A stretch of DNA of 64,000 nt, taken from Saccharopolyspora endophytica (GTDB taxonomy: Bacteria > Actinomycetota > Actinomycetes > Mycobacteriales > Pseudonocardiaceae). This document shows, in pieces, positions 61,027-64,000 of this stretch. The stretch lies in contig NZ_JAGPXE010000018.1 of assembly GCF_018070075.1 (NCBI RefSeq), positions 85,656 to 149,655 on the forward strand, written 5' to 3'. A model generated the notes under the pieces. It did no database searches, was not told the DNA's origin, and saw only the letters and a program-made list of their open reading frames with translations. A program made the translations under genes and the position numbers. The stretch's first letter is position 1. Every line of letters starts with the position of its first letter.

Positions 61027-62019
61027 ATGACGCTGAACGTCGCCATCATCGGTGCCGGTGCGATCGCCCACGACCACGCCGCCGCGCTCGACGGGCTGTC
61101 CGGAGTGCGGGTCTCGCACGTGATCAGCTCCGATCCGTCCAGGGCGGCTGCGGTGGCGGCCCGGGCGCCGGGGGCCGTCCCCACCGCCGAGGCAGCCGCA
61201 GTCCTGGCTGATCCGGCGGTGACCGGGGTGAGCATCTGCACCGCGACACCGACGCACGCCGCGTGGGCGTTGCGCTCCGCAGAATCGGGCAAGCACGTGC
61301 ACGTCGAGAAACCGGTTGCCCTGTCCCTCACCGATTTCGACGCGATGGCCGAGGCGTGCCGCCGGGCGCGGGTGGTGTTCATGGTCGGGCAGACCGTGCG
61401 CTTCCAGCCGGTGGTCGCCGAACTCGCCGCTGCGGTGCGAGCGGGCGATATCGGCACACCGCGCCTGCTGCACCTGTCCTGGTACACCGGGCACACGTGG
61501 CCGGGCGGATGGCGTGCGTGGCAGCTGGATCCCGCCAAGTCCGGTGGCCATCCCGTGCACAACGGCACGCACGCGCTCGACCTGGCCACGTGGCTGTTCG
61601 AGCGGCGGCCGATCCGGGTGTTCGCCCGGGGGTTCCCGACGTTCGCCGCGGACCTGCCGACGCCGGACAGCTTCCACCTGACCGTCCGGTTCGACGACGG
61701 TTCGCTGGCCTTGATCGAGTTGTCCTACGGGCTGACCAGGTCGGGGGATTTCCTCCGGCGCTACGTGCTCGCCGGTGAGCGCGGTACGCTCGCGCACTCC
61801 ACCGAGGACGAACCCGCGCTCATCTCGGAGGCGGCCAAGCCGGCTCCGGCCAGCATCGCGGGAGCGATGGACCGCCAACTCGACCACTGGGTGCGGTTGA
61901 TCCGAGGTGAGGCGGAGCCGATCGTGCGCCTGGACCAGGTTCGCGCGACGCTGGCGACCGCGTTGGCCGCGCAGCAGTCCCTGATCACGGGTCAGCCGGT
62001 GGAGGTCGACCATGCTTGA
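61027..62019 (+). CDS. Gfo/Idh/MocA-family oxidoreductase A
   Basis: 330 residues from ATG 61027 (GGAGGGAGGGG ahead). NAD-binding MTLNVAIIGAGAIAHDHAAAL, the catalytic EKP motif in HVHVEKPVALS, and the H-x-x-D-like GTHALDLATWLF region. Such enzymes oxidise or epimerise sugars and sugar acids; one branch (NanOx/YjhC) interconverts 2,7-anhydro-Neu5Ac and Neu5Ac. Overlaps the next gene by 8 bases. Substrate not decided by sequence. Confidence 0.9.
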   Translation: MTLNVAIIGAGAIAHDHAAALDGLSGVRVSHVISSDPSRAAAVAARAPGAVPTAEAAAVLADPAVTGVSICTATPTHAAWALRSAESGKHVHVEKPVALSLTDFDAMAEACRRARVVFMVGQTVRFQPVVAELAAAVRAGDIGTPRLLHLSWYTGHTWPGGWRAWQLDPAKSGGHPVHNGTHALDLATWLFERRPIRVFARGFPTFAADLPTPDSFHLTVRFDDGSLALIELSYGLTRSGDFLRRYVLAGERGTLAHSTEDEPALISEAAKPAPASIAGAMDRQLDHWVRLIRGEAEPIVRLDQVRATLATALAAQQSLITGQPVEVDHA

Positions 62020-63037
62020 TGTGGCGTTGTTCTCCGGAGTCCGGCACGCCGCCGAGTACGGGCCGCTGCTGGCCGACACGCGCGGTGTGCGGCTGGTGGG
62101 GGTCTACGAGGAACCCGACGTCGAGGAGTGGATGTGGGAGGCTTCCGGGCGCGTGGCCGATGAGCTCGGGGTCCCGCTGCTGGGCGAACCTCCCCGGGTT
62201 GACGTCGCGGTGGTGTGCAGCGAGCCGACCCGGCACGCACGTCTGGCGGCCGGCGTTCTGCGCGGCGGGGGTCGGGTGCTGGTGGACAAGCCCGCGGCCA
62301 CCGAGCTCGGGGATGCCGCCGACCTGGTCCGGCTCTCCGGTGCGGACGGCGAGCGGTGCGCGGTCATGTCCCGCGTGCTCGTCCCGGGGCTCCGGCGCGC
62401 CAGGTCATGGGTGGACGCGGGCCACATTGGATTGCCGCGGCACGTGGACGTGGAGTTCCTGGCGCACGGCGCGCGCTTCGCCACGTCGGTCGAAAGGCCG
62501 GGGCTGGTGGTCGATCCGAGGCTGTCCGGAGGCGGGGAGCTGCTGAACTTCGGCGGGTACGCCATCGACGCGATCAGGCACCTCACCGGGTGCGCCGTCG
62601 TCGAGGTGCACGCCGAGACCGGGACGTTGTTCTCCGCCGCGCACGCCGAGCACGAGGTGGAGGACGTCGCCGTCCTGTCGCTGCTCCTGGAACGCGGGGT
62701 GACCGCGACGGCCACCGTCGGCAGGGTCCCCGCCGCTCCCACATCGGGTCCGAACGCGGCGACGTTGCGGGTGATCGGCTCTCGCGGATCGTTCGCGGTG
62801 GACGACGACTCGCCGGCCCTGCTCCGGTACGGCGACGACGGCTCGGTCACCGCCAGGAGCGCGGGCGGACCCGCCGCGCGTCAGGGGATCGAAGCAGTGC
62901 TGGACGACGCCGTGGCGGCCTTCGCCGCGGGACGTCCTCCCGCGTACACGATCCTCGACGCCCACTGGACGCTGTCGGTGCTCGACGCGGCCTACCGATC
63001 GGCTGCCTCGGGGACGCCGCAGCATGTCCAGTCCTGA
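62012..63037 (+). CDS. Gfo/Idh/MocA-family oxidoreductase B
   Basis: 341 residues. The N-terminal Rossmann region lacks a clean GxGxxG (MLDVALFSGVRHAAEYGPLL), so cofactor binding may be altered. The EKP motif is DKP in RVLVDKPAATELG. The C-terminal part GGGELLNFGGYAIDAIRHLTG follows the family. It is coupled to oxidoreductase A by an 8-base overlap, and the two are only distantly alike. Possibly a second sugar-acid dehydrogenase or a non-catalytic partner. Confidence 0.85.
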   Translation: MLDVALFSGVRHAAEYGPLLADTRGVRLVGVYEEPDVEEWMWEASGRVADELGVPLLGEPPRVDVAVVCSEPTRHARLAAGVLRGGGRVLVDKPAATELGDAADLVRLSGADGERCAVMSRVLVPGLRRARSWVDAGHIGLPRHVDVEFLAHGARFATSVERPGLVVDPRLSGGGELLNFGGYAIDAIRHLTGCAVVEVHAETGTLFSAAHAEHEVEDVAVLSLLLERGVTATATVGRVPAAPTSGPNAATLRVIGSRGSFAVDDDSPALLRYGDDGSVTARSAGGPAARQGIEAVLDDAVAAFAAGRPPAYTILDAHWTLSVLDAAYRSAASGTPQHVQS

Positions 63038-63058
63038 TCGATCAGGAGAAGACGGATC

Positions 63059-63094
63059 GGCCGGCTGATCTGCGCTGTTGCTGATCAGCCGGCC
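63059..63094. terminator. Bidirectional terminator at the end of the sialic-acid-type operon
   Basis: GGCCGGCTGATC and GATCAGCCGGCC form a 12-base perfect stem with a 12-base loop, then TTGGGG. It lies between convergent genes ending at 63037 and 63110. Confidence 0.8.
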
Positions 63095-63109
63095 TTGGGG
63101 TGTGCCTGG

Positions 63110-63874
63110 TCAGGCGCCGCGCCAGACCGGGGGGCGCTTCTCGGCGAAGGCGCGGGCGCCTTCTTGGGCGTCGGCGGAGCGGAAGACCGGAGACGCGATC
63201 TCGGACTGGCGGCTGAACGCTTCCGCGTCGGTCCAGTCGACGGCGCCGGCGACGATCTGCTTGGTGGCGCGCACCGCGAGCGGTCCGTTCTCGGCGATCC
63301 GCGCTGCCAGCGCGCGGGCCTCGTCGAGGGCCTTCCCGGGTTCGGTCAGGGCGTTGACCATGCCGTGCTGGTGGGCGACCTCGGCGGCGAGCGGGTCACC
63401 GGTGAGCGCGACCTGCATCGCCAGCTGGTAGGGCAGCGTCTTGGGCAGCCGCAGCAGCCCGCCCGCGGCGGCGACCAGGCTGCGCTTGACCTCCGGCAGC
63501 CCGAACTTGGCATCGCGGGCCGCCACGATGAGGTCCGCGCTGAGGGCGAGCTCGCAGCCGCCGGCCAGCGCCCAGCCCTCGACCGCCGCGATCAGCGGCT
63601 TCGTCGGTGGCTTCTCCGTGAGGCCGCCGAACCCCCGGCCGGGGATGCTGGGCCGCTCGCCGCGGGTGAAGGCCTTGAGGTCCATGCCCGCGGAGAACGT
63701 GCCCCCGGCCCCGGTGAGGATGGCGATGGTCAGGTCCGAGCGCGCTTCGAACTCGTCGATGGCGGCGGCGATGCCGTCCGCGACCGAGCGATCGACGGCG
63801 TTGCGGGCCTCGGGGCGGTTGATGGTGATCAGGGCTACCCCGTCGGCGAACTCCGTCAGGACGCTGTCGGTCAT
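63110..63874 (-). CDS. Enoyl-CoA hydratase/isomerase family protein
   Basis: 254 residues from ATG 63874 (AAGGAG 8 bases ahead). Crotonase fold: ITINRPEARNAVD, the oxyanion-hole segments GTFSAGMDLKAF and AAVEGWALAGGCELALSADL, and the catalytic E position in FGLPEVKRSLVAAAGG. Hydrates or isomerises an enoyl-CoA. It is convergent with the preceding operon and not part of it. Confidence 0.92.
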   Translation of the reverse strand: MTDSVLTEFADGVALITINRPEARNAVDRSVADGIAAAIDEFEARSDLTIAILTGAGGTFSAGMDLKAFTRGERPSIPGRGFGGLTEKPPTKPLIAAVEGWALAGGCELALSADLIVAARDAKFGLPEVKRSLVAAAGGLLRLPKTLPYQLAMQVALTGDPLAAEVAHQHGMVNALTEPGKALDEARALAARIAENGPLAVRATKQIVAGAVDWTDAEAFSRQSEIASPVFRSADAQEGARAFAEKRPPVWRGA

Positions 63875-63984
63875 AGCGGTGTCTCCTTCGCTGCTGCTGT
63901 ACCGCACCCGAGCATGCGTCGCCGTCGATCAGTCGGCAAGGATGTGGGGTTGTTAAGCCGTTGCGGGGAGAGAACCACAGCGGC

Positions 63985-64000
63985 GGGGGGGGGGGGGGGG
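63985..64000. other. 16-base G homopolymer at the window end
   Basis: The window ends in an uninterrupted run of 16 G. Long G runs at a sequence end are commonly an assembly or sequencing artefact, though a true tract continuing past the window cannot be excluded. Confidence 0.6.

Overview
The window is very GC-rich actinobacterial DNA with short intergenic gaps, many GTG and TTG starts, and many ATGA/GTGA/TTGA start-stop overlaps. The gene content (benzoate-catechol cluster with a LuxR/LAL regulator, DUF3040, an NDMA-dependent-type alcohol dehydrogenase, a CGNR zinc finger, an RsrA-like anti-sigma factor) suggests a soil Pseudonocardiales-type organism such as Saccharopolyspora or Amycolatopsis; that placement is inference. 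I see no rRNA, tRNA, CRISPR array, insertion sequence or phage gene. The window opens inside a DNA photolyase gene and ends in a 16-base G run.

Region 0.3-4 kb holds housekeeping-type genes: an NAD(P)-binding DUF2867 protein, a DUF3040 membrane protein, an aldo/keto reductase and a PAP2-like membrane protein. Region 4-17.7 kb is a complete upper benzoate pathway. A leftward operon catR-catB-catA-catC-benE faces a rightward operon benA-benB-[benC+FCD+benD fusion]-benK, followed by a LuxR/LAL regulator in the BenR position. Together they take up benzoate, dihydroxylate it, re-aromatise it to catechol, cleave the ring ortho and carry it to the enol-lactone; catD and the thiolase steps are not here. 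The outstanding feature is one 883-residue protein carrying the BenC reductase, a regulator-type FCD ligand-binding domain and the BenD dehydrogenase.

Region 17.7-24 kb has an isochorismatase-fold hydrolase, a LysR/PrpF/MatC-type transporter unit, and a TetR regulator divergent from an MpaB/Lcp-type haem oxygenase with nested palindromes between them. Region 24-32 kb is a cell-envelope and stress block: an HtrA-like protease without PDZ, an ECF sigma factor divergent from a soluble zinc anti-sigma factor, and a leftward run of a repetitive secreted protein, a Crp/Fnr regulator, a MoxR ATPase, a DUF58 protein and a VWA protein. Region 32-42 kb is a second aromatic (probably meta-cleavage) cluster with an acyl-CoA ligase, two FAA-hydrolase-family enzymes, a LysR regulator, an extradiol dioxygenase, an FAD hydroxylase, an MBL hydrolase and an amidohydrolase. 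Sequence elements repeated in the two promoters around the LysR gene tie both halves together.

Region 42-50 kb contains a leftward alcohol dehydrogenase/lactonase pair divergent from a rightward MmgE/PrpD - acyl-CoA dehydrogenase - GntR - CoA-transferase operon. Both divergent promoters carry the same 12-base element just after the -10 box. Region 50-52 kb has a reductase-like protein, a short CGNR protein and a secreted protein. Region 52-63 kb looks like a sialic-acid (or related sugar-acid) scavenging island: a secreted sialidase, a GntR/FCD repressor, a dipeptide-type ABC importer with one fused permease-ATPase subunit, a NanA-like aldolase and two Gfo/Idh/MocA oxidoreductases. The sialidase and importer promoters share a near-identical 15-base site. 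An enoyl-CoA hydratase closes the window.
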